44,996 nt of DNA from Mucilaginibacter psychrotolerans (GTDB lineage: Bacteria > Bacteroidota > Bacteroidia > Sphingobacteriales > Sphingobacteriaceae). Under the pieces are notes generated by a model. That model was not told the origin of the DNA. It worked only from the letters and a program-made list of their open reading frames with translations, and did not search any database. Of the stretch, positions 1-6,814 are shown piece after piece. Positions within the stretch are counted from its first letter, which is position 1; the number at the start of each line of letters is the position of its first letter. Location: NCBI RefSeq assembly GCF_004519315.1, contig NZ_SOZE01000043.1, positions 1 through 44,996 on the forward strand, given 5' to 3'. Both the position numbers and the translations under genes were made by a program.

Positions 1-90
1 TACCGACTGGTTCCGATACATCACTAAGTGGACAAGTTTCTCTTTAAACTCTTCCGTGAAGCTAAACTGCTCCAACATCTTTTCTTTCAT
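1..90 (-). CDS. Transposase OrfA-like protein, N-terminal 30 residues (partial)
   Basis: An open frame starts with ATG at 90 and runs off the left edge. Its 30 visible residues contain FTEEFKEKLVHLVM followed by RNQSV. This resembles the first helix of the helix-turn-helix in IS3/IS911-type OrfA proteins, usually FxxEFKxxxVxLV followed by a short turn and a Ser-Val. OrfA binds the IS ends and is normally followed by an integrase-fold OrfB, which would lie to the left. Only the first helix can be judged, so another small HTH protein is possible. Confidence 0.45.
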   Translation of the reverse strand, partial: MKEKMLEQFSFTEEFKEKLVHLVMYRNQSV

Positions 91-139
91 TTGGAATACG
101 ATTATTCCAAAAGTGTAAACCTATAGCCGTATAAGACCA
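1..139 (-). mobile_element. Right end of an IS3-type insertion sequence (cut by window edge)
   Basis: Read on the minus strand, the segment starts at 139 with TGGTCTTATACGGCTATAGG, which has the 5'-TG terminus and the general look of an IS3-family terminal inverted repeat, and leads after about 50 bases into a start codon at 90. A small palindrome (TTGGAAT/ATTCCAA, 91-110) lies between terminus and gene, where a transposase promoter or operator would be. The other end lies outside the window, so target duplication and exact boundary cannot be verified. Family assignment is inference from the terminus and the OrfA-like start. Confidence 0.5.
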
Positions 140-348
140 ACCCGAATTTTATGAATTAATGGAATAGGCAGAATACGTTTATGCACCATTCTGATAATTC
201 GTTAATTCTTTAAAATTCGAGTTCAGACAACCTCAGCAGCTCAGCTTCGGCCGAAAGCTGGCAGATAGCCTGCATGCAAAGCGGCTAAGCATAATGGCGA
301 CATTTATGATGGGTGTTGAAAAAGTTTCAACATGACGGATTTATTACC

Positions 349-378
349 AACCATTTTCGTGACATCACGAAAATGGTT
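349..378. repeat. Perfect 13-bp inverted repeat (hairpin)
   Basis: AACCATTTTCGTG (349-361) and CACGAAAATGGTT (366-378) are perfect complements around a 4-base loop. It lies 48 bases past the stop of the minus-strand gene at 426-746. There is no T-run on either side, so it is not a standard intrinsic terminator. A second smaller stem, GTTGAAA/TTTCAAC, lies at 315-331. The rest of 140-425 holds no gene that I can see. Confidence 0.6.
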
Positions 379-425
379 AATTGGTTTTGCTTCAAAATAA
401 CCGAAATGGTGTTACGCAATTAAAA

Positions 426-746
426 TTACCACTTAAATGGCTTTACCTTTTCTATAGCCGACATGAAATCGGTTAAGCTAAACGCGGTATTCGGCGCTTC
501 GTTGGTGTGTTCTATGGATTCAAACTCGTGCCAGGTATGGTCCAATTGGTTGTTCCATATGGAGAAGTGGAGGTCGGGCAGGAGCCATTGGTCAACGTAG
601 AAATAAGTCTCGTCGATTAGTTTGGTTTGGATGAGGGTTTCTAAATCCCTTAACTCAACATTGTGAGGATTGTCGAAGACAACCCAGCCGTGGTTTTTAT
701 AATTGCCGGCATCGCGGTAGCGGTAATTGAATTTGATATTGTGCAT
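426..746 (-). CDS. Conserved hypothetical protein, 106 aa
   Basis: I do not recognise a named family. The protein is acidic and rich in aromatic residues, notably His and Trp, with no signal peptide or membrane segment, so it is probably cytosolic and globular. It begins MHNIKFNYRYRDAGNYKNHG, continues with alternating strand-like and helix-like stretches and ends KVKPFKW. It lies 52 bases downstream of the HNH endonuclease gene on the same strand and could be the last gene of that operon. A hairpin at 349-378 follows it. Coding is supported by the uninterrupted frame and a proper ATG; function is unknown. Confidence 0.7.
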   Translation of the reverse strand: MHNIKFNYRYRDAGNYKNHGWVVFDNPHNVELRDLETLIQTKLIDETYFYVDQWLLPDLHFSIWNNQLDHTWHEFESIEHTNEAPNTAFSLTDFMSAIEKVKPFKW

Positions 747-798
747 GCGGCTAAATTAGCCGGATGGGGGAGAATGGGCAATCGGATATAAGTGAAGA

Positions 799-1572
799 TT
801 ACGCTTTGAAAGTGCTGTTATGCACTTTCAGGAACTCCACGTCAATAGAAAATTTCTTAGGCGAAAGTAAAGGCATACCATCGTAAGCAATAAAGTTCTC
901 TTGGATGCTCGGGATACCCGCACTCTTTAAAAAGACGGACGATACCTTTATTTTGAAATCTTCCGTGATGGTAAGCAGCCCCCTGTCAAAAGCCTTATCG
1001 TGCAGGCAGTTTAAAGCCAGGCCATTCTTGGGGTTGAGGCGATTGCCTTCGTCTTTGCTCCATGGCAAAATATGGCTGGCAACCAGCAGCGATGTTTGGT
1101 CGATGCCGGTAATGCAGCATTGGTTATCAAAATTGCTCAACACCATCTTGCGGAAAGCCGTTTGATTAAGCCTTACCAATACCGAGCGGACAACTTCCCT
1201 GCCTTCCCTTTGTTCGAATTCTTCTTCCTCGATGGGATTTAAAGCTTCGATGGTGGTGTTCTTTTTTTGTGCAAGCAGGGCTTCGCTTTCTATAAATTGC
1301 TGGTCCCAATTGTGCATGTATTCTTGCCAAACCTGTTTATCCAGTTTGCTGGCGTTCTCCAAACCTTTAATACCACGGGCCTGCAGCTTTGGGTCGAAAC
1401 TGGCAAAGTTGCCCAACTTGCGGGCTATAGCCGATGGGCTCCTATCGATAATGGCGGCCAGTTCCTTAACCTCCGCATTGTTGGCATGCATTTGCCCGAA
1501 CCGTATTTTACTATACAGGTTGATGGCGAGGATAAGCTGCTCTTTTGTCCAGAGGGTTTGGCCGGGTTTCAT
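799..1572 (-). CDS. HNH endonuclease (restriction-type)
   Basis: A 257-residue protein with a C-terminal HNH_2-type nuclease domain. Visible motifs are CCITG (about 152-156), SHILPW (166-171, carrying the catalytic His), N180 followed by NGL (183-185), and HDKAFDRG (191-198). This is the arrangement of the betabeta-alpha-metal fold in HNH enzymes annotated as putative restriction endonucleases. Residues 1-60 look like a helix-turn-helix or SANT-like DNA-reading part (WTKEQL...ELAAIIDRSPSAIARKLGN). The ATG lies 1 base after the stop of the zinc-ribbon gene, implying translational coupling in one operon with the OLD-family gene. Likely a DNA-cleaving defence effector; the target is unknown. Confidence 0.85.
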   Translation of the reverse strand: MKPGQTLWTKEQLILAINLYSKIRFGQMHANNAEVKELAAIIDRSPSAIARKLGNFASFDPKLQARGIKGLENASKLDKQVWQEYMHNWDQQFIESEALLAQKKNTTIEALNPIEEEEFEQREGREVVRSVLVRLNQTAFRKMVLSNFDNQCCITGIDQTSLLVASHILPWSKDEGNRLNPKNGLALNCLHDKAFDRGLLTITEDFKIKVSSVFLKSAGIPSIQENFIAYDGMPLLSPKKFSIDVEFLKVHNSTFKA

Positions 1573-1573
1573 G

Positions 1574-1735
1574 TTAATTTTCTATCTCAAAAAATACATG
1601 TTTACAATCGGTATTCAGGCATTCCTTAATTTTTAACTGGACGATGGTGTGGAGGAAGTTAGACAACTCTTCAGCTCTTGCTCCGCAGATTGGGCAGGTT
1701 GTGGATTGGTCAGTGGTTAAGTGAAAAGCTATCAT
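1574..1735 (-). CDS. Small zinc-ribbon protein, 53 aa
   Basis: A short open frame filling exactly the gap between its neighbours: its ATG (1735) follows the OLD-gene stop by one base, and its stop precedes the HNH ATG by one base. The translation starts MIAFHLTTDQSTTCPICGAR and ends HVFFEIEN. Four cysteines, CPIC at 14-17 and C39/C44 (CLNTDC), form a plausible Zn-ribbon knuckle pair as in Com/Ogr-like or short DNA- or protein-binding ribbons. The exact fit, the Cys pattern and the absence of stops argue for a real gene. No catalytic role is visible; a nucleic-acid or partner-binding adaptor for the flanking nucleases is an inference. Confidence 0.7.
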   Translation of the reverse strand: MIAFHLTTDQSTTCPICGARAEELSNFLHTIVQLKIKECLNTDCKHVFFEIEN

Positions 1736-1736
1736 T

Positions 1737-3556
1737 TTAACGATTATGTGCTTTTATAAATTCATATAGTTTTTCAGTTAATGTCAAAGCCTCGTCACCT
1801 AAATCATCGTTACTTTTAATATTTGACACCGCTTTCTTGGCGAAATTAAGTTTGTCTTTGACCGTTCCTGATTTATCCTGATAAGTTTTGCTTAAACCAA
1901 TAACATGCTTGTCTATATATTCACCAATCTTTTTGCTTTGATACATCGATTCATTGTCGAATGCTTTCTTAAAATCTAATTGGGAAGACGACTCGGTTTC
2001 GATAATTGTCTTTTTTAGAATTTCGGGTTTTAGCGTATTTTCAATTTCTCGCGCTCGCAGGCAGTAATATCTTTCCTTTAAAGTATTATTCAATTGTTCT
2101 TGTCGCAAACCTTTAGCTGATTGATTACCGTTTTTTGTAAGTCCATCTCCATCTTTATCTGTTATTAAAAACAACTTCCCACATAGCCGTTCTACTTCGA
2201 TATTGGGGTGTTCTCCATCTGCATCGTCTAAAAATGACCAATGCGTTATGTTATTGCCACCGTATTCAACGAAGGAATAATGCGTATCCTCTTTGAACTT
2301 AATGTTCTTACTTTGTTGATAGACCTCCAAGTATTTTCTAACATAAATCCTATCCGTAATTCCCTCAACCCAAATTGTGCAGTTAGATAAAAATACCGAT
2401 GAATTTCTTACACCTATGCATGATAATATATTTGAGTCGCTATTCTCCACGTTCTCAATCACAAACCCAGGGTTAGCTGTATCTTTAAAGCTTTTCTTAA
2501 AAGTGTATACTGAAATCTCATTTTGCTCGAGCGTAATATCAAGTAGGTGGTTAGAATGCGTTGTTATGAAATATTGATATTCAGGGAATGTTAAAAGAGT
2601 TTCCACAAATGTTCGCTGGAAGCCAGGATGCAAATAGTGTTCAGGCTCTTCAATGAAAAAATTCAACTTCTGACCTTTGTTAAAAAACAAAGGATACGTT
2701 AAAATGATAATTGATTGAATACCATCCCCTAAATCATAAATAGGGTACTCATGATTACCAATTTGCAAAAACACCACCTCTTTATCTGACCGCGGGGTTA
2801 GAACAATTTTCTGATTATTGAAGAAACTTTCGCTCAAAAAAAACTCGAAATCTTCGATTTTTTTCCTGTCGGTAGGCCCTCCCAATTTTAATTTTTTCGA
2901 ATCGTTATACAGGCTCCACCCAGTATAAATTTTGCTTTGAATATCCCCTTCGGTATTATTGTGGACAAAATAATCGTTAAATGTTCGTTCTAAATACAAG
3001 TCGGAATTCGCATTGCCTACGTTTCTCAGGCCCCGAAGAGTAGGTATATAAATATTTTTTAACCTGAAGTCAAAATCTCTGTTATCGAGAAATTCATTTA
3101 GTTTACTCGTGTATTTTTTACCAATGCTTTCAGCTAAGTATTTTAATTTGGATTGAGCAGTGGTGCTTGGATGGATGTTAGCATATAGCATTGTCAAATC
3201 ACTAAAGTGCTGTTGAACGAGTTCCGTTATATTTAATGTTGAATACAAAAATCCAACGCCTTAAAATCTTCTATAAATCGCTTGACTATAAATGCCCCTT
3301 CGACTAGACCATCCAACCCTTCCTTTAATTCTTGTTTAAATTCATCTATTATAGAATTAAGTACAGTAATGTCAAGCGTATCCGAATTATATCTCAATTC
3401 ATTATCAGAAAAAATAGTTCTTAAACATCTGCTTTTGCCGGAATTATTACTACCGATGAAAATGTTAATCTTAGACAGGTTTCTGATAGTACGGTCATCA
3501 TCAATAGTATTATATTCTTTGAACTTGTCTTCTCTTAAATAGATGCTATTTATCAC
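1737..3556 (-). pseudogene. OLD-family ATP-dependent nuclease (AAA/ABC ATPase + TOPRIM), frameshifted
   Basis: Two overlapping minus-strand frames together make one OLD-like protein of about 610 residues, the usual family size. The first (3556-3233, GTG start) carries Walker A GSNNSGKS at 35-42. The second (3248-1737) carries an LGDGIQS signature-like segment, Walker B FFIEEPE (about 197-203), a TTHSNHLLD switch (229-237) and a TOPRIM domain with WVEGITD (293-299) and ITDKDGDG (362-369). The break is a run of five A (plus strand, 3247-3251). One additional base would fuse ...FKALDF to LYSTLNI and remove both the early stop and the need for a TTG start. OLD enzymes nick or cut DNA under ATP control and often act in phage defence. 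A real frameshift, programmed slippage or a sequencing error are all possible. The gene is AT-richer than its neighbours, suggesting transfer. Confidence 0.8.
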
Positions 3557-3610
3557 TCCGCTTAGTTTAGATTTTATAAATATATCAAGAATATTTACAA
3601 GGCATCTAAT

Positions 3611-3712
3611 TTAAGCTATCAACCTCCGCACCACCATCTCCGGCTTGGTATCCTTCCCGCGTATGCGCGACATATTGTAGCTTCGGGTTTCTTTGGAGTG
3701 TACATCAGCCAT
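3611..3712 (-). pseudogene. vsr: Truncated vsr (very short patch repair endonuclease) remnant
   Basis: A 33-residue frame starting at 3712 reads MADVHSKETRSYNMSRIRGK and continues with DTKPEM, VVRRLIA and a stop. This is the conserved N-terminus of Vsr mismatch endonucleases (MADVH...R..NMS.I...DTKPE...R). Family members are about 140 residues long and carry a FVHGCFWH-type catalytic core, which is absent here. The frame ends 55 bases before the OLD gene begins, so the rest of vsr has been deleted or replaced. Vsr normally accompanies a cytosine-C5 methyltransferase; none is visible. Non-functional. Confidence 0.8.
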
Positions 3713-3764
3713 ATTGAGTCAATACGTTTCCTTTCCCTTTTGTTGCTCACGCCCTGAACGGCGC

Positions 3765-3786
3765 AACCACTCACTACTAACCACTA
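3765..3786. repeat. Short quasi-periodic CACTCACTACTAACCACT tract
   Basis: A short stretch of the CACT/CACC word type seen in longer form at 7683-7810 and 26219-26421. It sits at the stop codon of the CoA-binding protein gene. It may be a degenerate or seed copy of the same repeat class. Confidence 0.45.
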
Positions 3787-4149
3787 ATATTGCCCTATAC
3801 TTAGCAGCACCAGCGTGCAGGCGTATTCAGTTTCGATGCCCTGTTCTTCGGCCATGCGGCGGAGGTCGGCGTTCTCGGTGCCGGGGTTAAAGATGATGCG
3901 TTTAGGCCTGGTGCCGAGGATATAATCGTACAGTGGCGGCTGGTTCTGCGGGCCAACGTACAGGGTAATGGTGTCTATATCGGTGTGGAGGGTCTCCGGC
4001 TTTTCGATGGGTACACCGGCAACTTCGCCGGTTTTAATGCCCACGTTCACAATGCTGTGCCCGCGGCTCACCAGGCGGTTAGCGGCGAGGTAGGCGTAGC
4101 GGCTGGCGTCTGGCGTTGCGCCTAGTATCAGTGTTTTTTTATCGGCCAT
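3784..4149 (-). CDS. CoA-binding domain protein (YccU-like)
   Basis: A 121-residue single-domain Rossmann protein of the CoA_binding family. The start KTLILGATPDASRYA gives the strand and glycine turn of the nucleotide-binding fold. GIKTGEVAGVPIEKPET, the LYVGPQNQPPLYDYI helix and KRIIFNPGTENADL are the family's remaining landmarks. Length matches the stand-alone family. Such proteins bind CoA or acyl-CoA in the cytosol; a catalytic role is not established. It is transcribed towards the vsr remnant and is not part of the defence operon. A palindromic repeat (4184-4273) lies upstream of its ATG. Confidence 0.85.
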   Translation of the reverse strand: MADKKTLILGATPDASRYAYLAANRLVSRGHSIVNVGIKTGEVAGVPIEKPETLHTDIDTITLYVGPQNQPPLYDYILGTRPKRIIFNPGTENADLRRMAEEQGIETEYACTLVLLSIGQY

Positions 4150-4183
4150 GTTTAAAGAACGCGCAAGGTAGGGATTTGGTTTT

Positions 4184-4273
4184 AAGCCCCCTCTACATCT
4201 CCCCCGGGAGGGGAGACTTTTACTTTTTGGTGATTTTAAAGCCCTCCCTACCGGGGAGGGTTGGGTGGGGCTT
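4184..4273. repeat. GC-rich palindromic interspersed repeat, copy 1
   Basis: The arms AAGCCCCCTCTACATCTCCC... and ...GGGAGGGTTGGGTGGGGCTT flank a short AT-rich centre, making a long imperfect hairpin with sub-stems CTCCCCCGGGAGGGGAG and CCCTCCCTACCGGGGAGGG. The same sequence in reverse orientation occurs at 8721-8823. It lies between the divergent CoA-binding and sigma-factor genes. Confidence 0.8.
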
Positions 4274-4354
4274 ATTTATTTTATTTTATTTAAAATGTTT
4301 TAAAAGGCTGTTCGTCTTTATCTTTAAACACACATACAATTGCAAAGCGTAGTA

Positions 4355-4915
4355 ATGCCCCAGGATAAAGAAAGCCATATCATACACACTATTAAGGCGT
4401 ATGGTAAAAGCCTGTTGGGGTTTATCCGCAAGCGGGTAAAAAGCGATGCCGATGCCGAAGACATCCTGCAGGATGTTTGGTACCAGTTCAGCAACGTACT
4501 GAATTCGGAGCCCATTGAGCAAACCAGTGCCTGGCTGTACCGTGTTGCGCGCAACAAGATACTCGACAAGCATAAAAAACACACCGAAACCCTGTTGGAT
4601 GATATGGCAGGCAACGATGCCGGCGACGACGACGACGCGCCCAACTTTAGCGAAATACTCCTCGCCGAAGCCCGCACGCCCGAAACCGAATACATACGCA
4701 ACCTGTTTTGGGAGCAGCTCTTCATAGCGCTTGACGAACTGCCCGAACAGCAGCGGCAGGTATTCACCTGGCACGAACTGGAGGACGTCCCCTTCGAAGA
4801 AATTGCCAAACGTACGGGCGAAAACGTAAACACGCTGGTATCGCGTAAGCGCTACGCGGTACTGCACCTGCGCAAACGCCTTAAGCAGTTGTATGATGAA
4901 ATGAATGATTATTAA
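4355..4915 (+). CDS. ECF-type RNA polymerase sigma factor
   Basis: A 186-residue sigma-70 family protein starting at ATG 4355; the in-frame TTG at 4340 is unlikely. Region 2 includes DAEDILQDVWYQF, the core-binding and -10 recognition helix. After an acidic linker (DDDDAPNF) region 4 reads LDELPEQQRQVF...EIAKRTGENVNTLVSRKRYA, a helix-turn-helix. No anti-sigma gene is adjacent; instead a membrane protein and a small HMA-like protein follow on the same strand with 18- and 130-base gaps, a plausible regulon-control operon. The acidic linker and the missing zinc anti-sigma suggest regulation by expression or by the adjacent membrane protein (inference). Confidence 0.9.
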   Translation: MPQDKESHIIHTIKAYGKSLLGFIRKRVKSDADAEDILQDVWYQFSNVLNSEPIEQTSAWLYRVARNKILDKHKKHTETLLDDMAGNDAGDDDDAPNFSEILLAEARTPETEYIRNLFWEQLFIALDELPEQQRQVFTWHELEDVPFEEIAKRTGENVNTLVSRKRYAVLHLRKRLKQLYDEMNDY

Positions 4916-4933
4916 TTTAAAAAAAATACTGAA

Positions 4934-5329
4934 ATGAACATAAGACATAAAAAGAAGCTTTTCCTGATACCTTTTGGGATAGCAGCCATATTAGCCCTGG
5001 TAAGTTACGTAGTAATGCAGCTTTGGAACCATCTGCTGCCCGATATACTGCACGTTGGCACCATTACCTTTTGGCAAGCCATGGGGATATTCGTCCTGAG
5101 CAAGATACTCTTCGGCTTTGGTGGCAAAGGCGGCAGTGCGCCATGGATGCGCCGCAAGCAAATGATGGAAGAGCGCTTCCGTAACATGAGCCCCGAAGAC
5201 CGCGAGAACTTTAAAGCCCAATGGAAAGACCGCTGCGGCTGGGGCCGTAGGGGCGAACACCGCCGTGGCGGCTGGGATGCCTTCAAGGAAGAAAAACCCG
5301 AAGCGGATTTTAAGGAAGAAGCTAAATAA
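4934..5329 (+). CDS. Two-helix membrane protein with charged C-terminus
   Basis: A 131-residue protein. Residues 9-30 (FLIPFGIAAILALVSYVVMQ) and about 44-64 are hydrophobic helices, followed by a Gly-rich turn and a long charged tail. The tail contains RRKQMMEERFRNMSPEDREN, reminiscent of the MSPEDR segment in Bacteroidota CpxP/Spy-like heavy-metal sensors, and GWGRRGEHRRGGW. It sits 18 bases behind the sigma-factor gene, as is common for unnamed membrane partners of such sigma factors in this phylum. Function is unknown; a role in envelope or metal stress sensing or in restraining the sigma factor is inference. Confidence 0.8.
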   Translation: MNIRHKKKLFLIPFGIAAILALVSYVVMQLWNHLLPDILHVGTITFWQAMGIFVLSKILFGFGGKGGSAPWMRRKQMMEERFRNMSPEDRENFKAQWKDRCGWGRRGEHRRGGWDAFKEEKPEADFKEEAK

Positions 5330-5335
5330 TTAATT

Positions 5336-5429
5336 GCCCTGCCGAACTTGTTTCGGCACCCCATAGCGTACCGGCGACAGGCATGCACATTGCTTACCAC
5401 GCGGGGTGCGGGAACAGGTTCGGTAGGGC
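5336..5429. repeat. Imperfect inverted repeat (CTGCCGAACTTGTTTCGGCA type)
   Basis: A 27-base left arm (5336-5362, GCCCTGCCGAACTTGTTTCG...) pairs with 5403-5429 with about four mismatches around a 40-base loop. The core GCCGAACTTGTTTCGGCA is itself nearly palindromic and resembles a dispersed element that I recall from many Bacteroidota genomes. It separates the membrane-protein gene from the HMA-like gene. Confidence 0.65.
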
Positions 5430-5459
5430 TTTACAACATCACCAACAAAATAACAACCT

Positions 5460-5672
5460 ATGGATGTGCTGATATTTAAAACAAGCGTAGCAACGCCCAG
5501 GCAGGCAAACAGGTTGCAGCCCCTATTAACTGCACTTACGGATATCAAACGTTACACCTTCGATTTGGAAGATTGCGACCGCGTGCTGCGCATCGTAAGT
5601 TCCCGTATCGAGCCGCAAACAATTAAGCATATCCTTAGGGTGGCGGGGTTTAGCTGCGAGGAACTGGTTTAA
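5460..5672 (+). CDS. Small HMA-like (ferredoxin-fold) protein without CxxC
   Basis: A 70-residue protein with predicted beta-alpha-beta-beta-alpha-beta order: VLIFKTSV, an ATPRQANRLQPLLTAL helix, RYTFDLED, RVLRIVSSR, a TIKHILRVAG helix and FSCEELV. This layout and length fit heavy-metal-associated domains, but the metal-binding CxxC in the first loop is absent (replaced by SVATPRQ); only single cysteines remain. It probably acts as a protein-interaction or regulatory domain rather than as a metal chaperone. It is the third gene on this strand after the sigma factor. Confidence 0.7.
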   Translation: MDVLIFKTSVATPRQANRLQPLLTALTDIKRYTFDLEDCDRVLRIVSSRIEPQTIKHILRVAGFSCEELV

Positions 5673-5675
5673 GAA

Positions 5676-5790
5676 GTGGCAATTGCGGTTGCAGTAGCAG
5701 TTAGCAGATGCAGACCACTGCTACCGCCACTGCAACTTTCCTTCCTTTAACTGCAACTTCCTCCCGCCACTGCAACTTGCTTCTGCTCCC
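5676..5790. repeat. Inverted arms of ACTGCAAC-type short words
   Basis: The left part (GCAATTGCGGTTGCAGTAGC...) and right part (CTGCTACCGCCACTGCAACT...) are roughly reverse-complementary, and both consist of irregularly repeated GCAGT/ACTGC words at 6-9-base spacing. There is no gene. It lies just after the HMA-like gene and upstream of the rplM promoter. Its architecture matches the repeat loci at 7683, 26219 and 29327 but with a different word. Confidence 0.6.
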
Positions 5791-5864
5791 AAACGCCCAA
5801 ACCAGCCTCCGCGCCACCCTACCTACCTCATTTAAAATCAAGGGACTGCAAAAAGTAAATACCA

Positions 5865-5895
5865 TTTGTAAATTTAACAAATACGCGTATCTTTG
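5865..5895 (+). promoter_or_regulatory. Promoter of the rplM-rpsI-rpsB operon
   Basis: TTTG at 5865-5868, a 19-base spacer and TATCTTTG at 5888-5895 match the Bacteroidota housekeeping consensus (-33 TTTG, -7 TAnnTTTG). Transcription would begin near 5902, leaving a leader of about 48 bases before the GTG of rplM. Confidence 0.75.
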
Positions 5896-5949
5896 CAGTC
5901 CCGTAATTACGGGGTATAGAATACGTTTAATACATTTAATTTAAAGCAA

Positions 5950-6387
5950 GTGAATACGTTAAGTTACAAAACTGTCTCAGCCAACAAGAAAACCGTTAGC
6001 AAAGAATGGGTTGTTGTTGATGCAAACAATGAGATTTTGGGGCGCTTGTGTACGAAGATCGCGATGATGATCAGAGGTAAGCACAAGCCAGGTTTCACCC
6101 CACACGTAGACTGCGGAGATAACGTTATTGTTATTAATGCAGACAAGATCAAACTGACCGGAAACAAGTTTAGCGATAAAACTTATGTTTCTTACACCGG
6201 CTATCCTGGTGGTCAGCGTTTCATTTCTCCAAAAGAGTTAATGGCAAAGCATCCTGAGCGTGTGATTGAAAAAGCCGTACGCGGTATGTTGCCTAAAAAT
6301 CGTTTAGGCCGTGCTATTTACGGTAACCTGCATGTTTATGCAGGCGCAGAGCATCCTCATGCAGCTCAAAATCCAAAAACCATTTAA
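5950..6387 (+). CDS. rplM: 50S ribosomal protein L13
   Basis: A 145-residue protein of the universal uL13 family, an early-assembling large-subunit protein. Landmarks are WVVVDANNEILGRLCTKIA, the GDNVIVINADKIKLTGNK strand, and RAIYGNLHVYAGAEHPHAAQ near the C-terminus. Length is normal. The start is GTG at 5950; the next Met is too far in. It heads the operon rplM-rpsI-rpsB with gaps of 19 and 21 bases and a strong upstream promoter-like pair. Confidence 0.97.
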   Translation: MNTLSYKTVSANKKTVSKEWVVVDANNEILGRLCTKIAMMIRGKHKPGFTPHVDCGDNVIVINADKIKLTGNKFSDKTYVSYTGYPGGQRFISPKELMAKHPERVIEKAVRGMLPKNRLGRAIYGNLHVYAGAEHPHAAQNPKTI

Positions 6388-6406
6388 TTAACAGGAGAAA
6401 AGAAAA

Positions 6407-6793
6407 ATGCCAACAACTAACACTTCAGGCAGAAGAAAAACAGCAGTTGCCCGCATCTATTTAACTGATGGTGCAGGCGCAATTACCGTAAACGGTAAAG
6501 ATTACAAAGAGTACTTCCCAACCTTACCTTTACAATACATCGTTATGCAAAGCACAGAAGTTTCTGGCTCGGCTGGTAAATTTGATGTAAAAGTAAACGT
6601 AGCAGGTGGTGGTGTAAAAGGACAGGCAGAAGCCGTTCGTTTAGCTATTGCGAAAGCTATTGTTGAACTGGATCCGGAGAAAAAACCGGCACTGCGCGCT
6701 AAAGGTTTAATGACACGTGATGACCGTATGGTTGAGCGTAAGAAACCAGGTCGCAGGAAAGCACGTAAGAGATTCCAATTCAGTAAACGCTAA
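6407..6793 (+). CDS. rpsI: 30S ribosomal protein S9
   Basis: A 128-residue uS9 protein of the small-subunit head. It opens with TSGRRKTAVARIYL and the GAGAITVNGKDYKEYF segment, and ends in the basic tail GRRKARKRFQFSKR, whose C-terminal Lys-Arg contacts P-site tRNA in known ribosomes. A purine-rich AGGAGA at 6393-6398 precedes the ATG, one of the few SD-like sequences in the window. Co-transcribed with rplM and rpsB. Confidence 0.97.
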   Translation: MPTTNTSGRRKTAVARIYLTDGAGAITVNGKDYKEYFPTLPLQYIVMQSTEVSGSAGKFDVKVNVAGGGVKGQAEAVRLAIAKAIVELDPEKKPALRAKGLMTRDDRMVERKKPGRRKARKRFQFSKR

Positions 6794-6814
6794 AATTTTA
6801 GGAGGACAACAACA

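Noticed and set aside
349..378. Strong hairpin as a terminator of the 426-746 gene
   Set aside because: No T-run on the minus strand after the stem; kept only as an inverted repeat.
1232..1636. Plus-strand open frames of 120-134 residues opposite the HNH gene
   Set aside because: Shadows of the HNH gene: the opposite strand has clear HNH motifs and these frames have biased, Ser/Cys-rich translations without family character.
3233..3248. Treating the two OLD halves as two separate genes with a TTG start at 3248
   Set aside because: Walker A is in one half and Walker B/TOPRIM in the other, and the joined length matches the family; a TTG start just after a homopolymer is better explained by a frameshift.
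4286..4948. Minus-strand 220-residue frame opposite the ECF sigma gene
   Set aside because: The plus strand encodes a full sigma-70 region 2 and region 4; the opposite frame has no recognisable motifs.
5676..5790. CRISPR-like array
   Set aside because: Word spacing is irregular and short (6-9 bases), with no constant repeat or spacer length and no cas genes.
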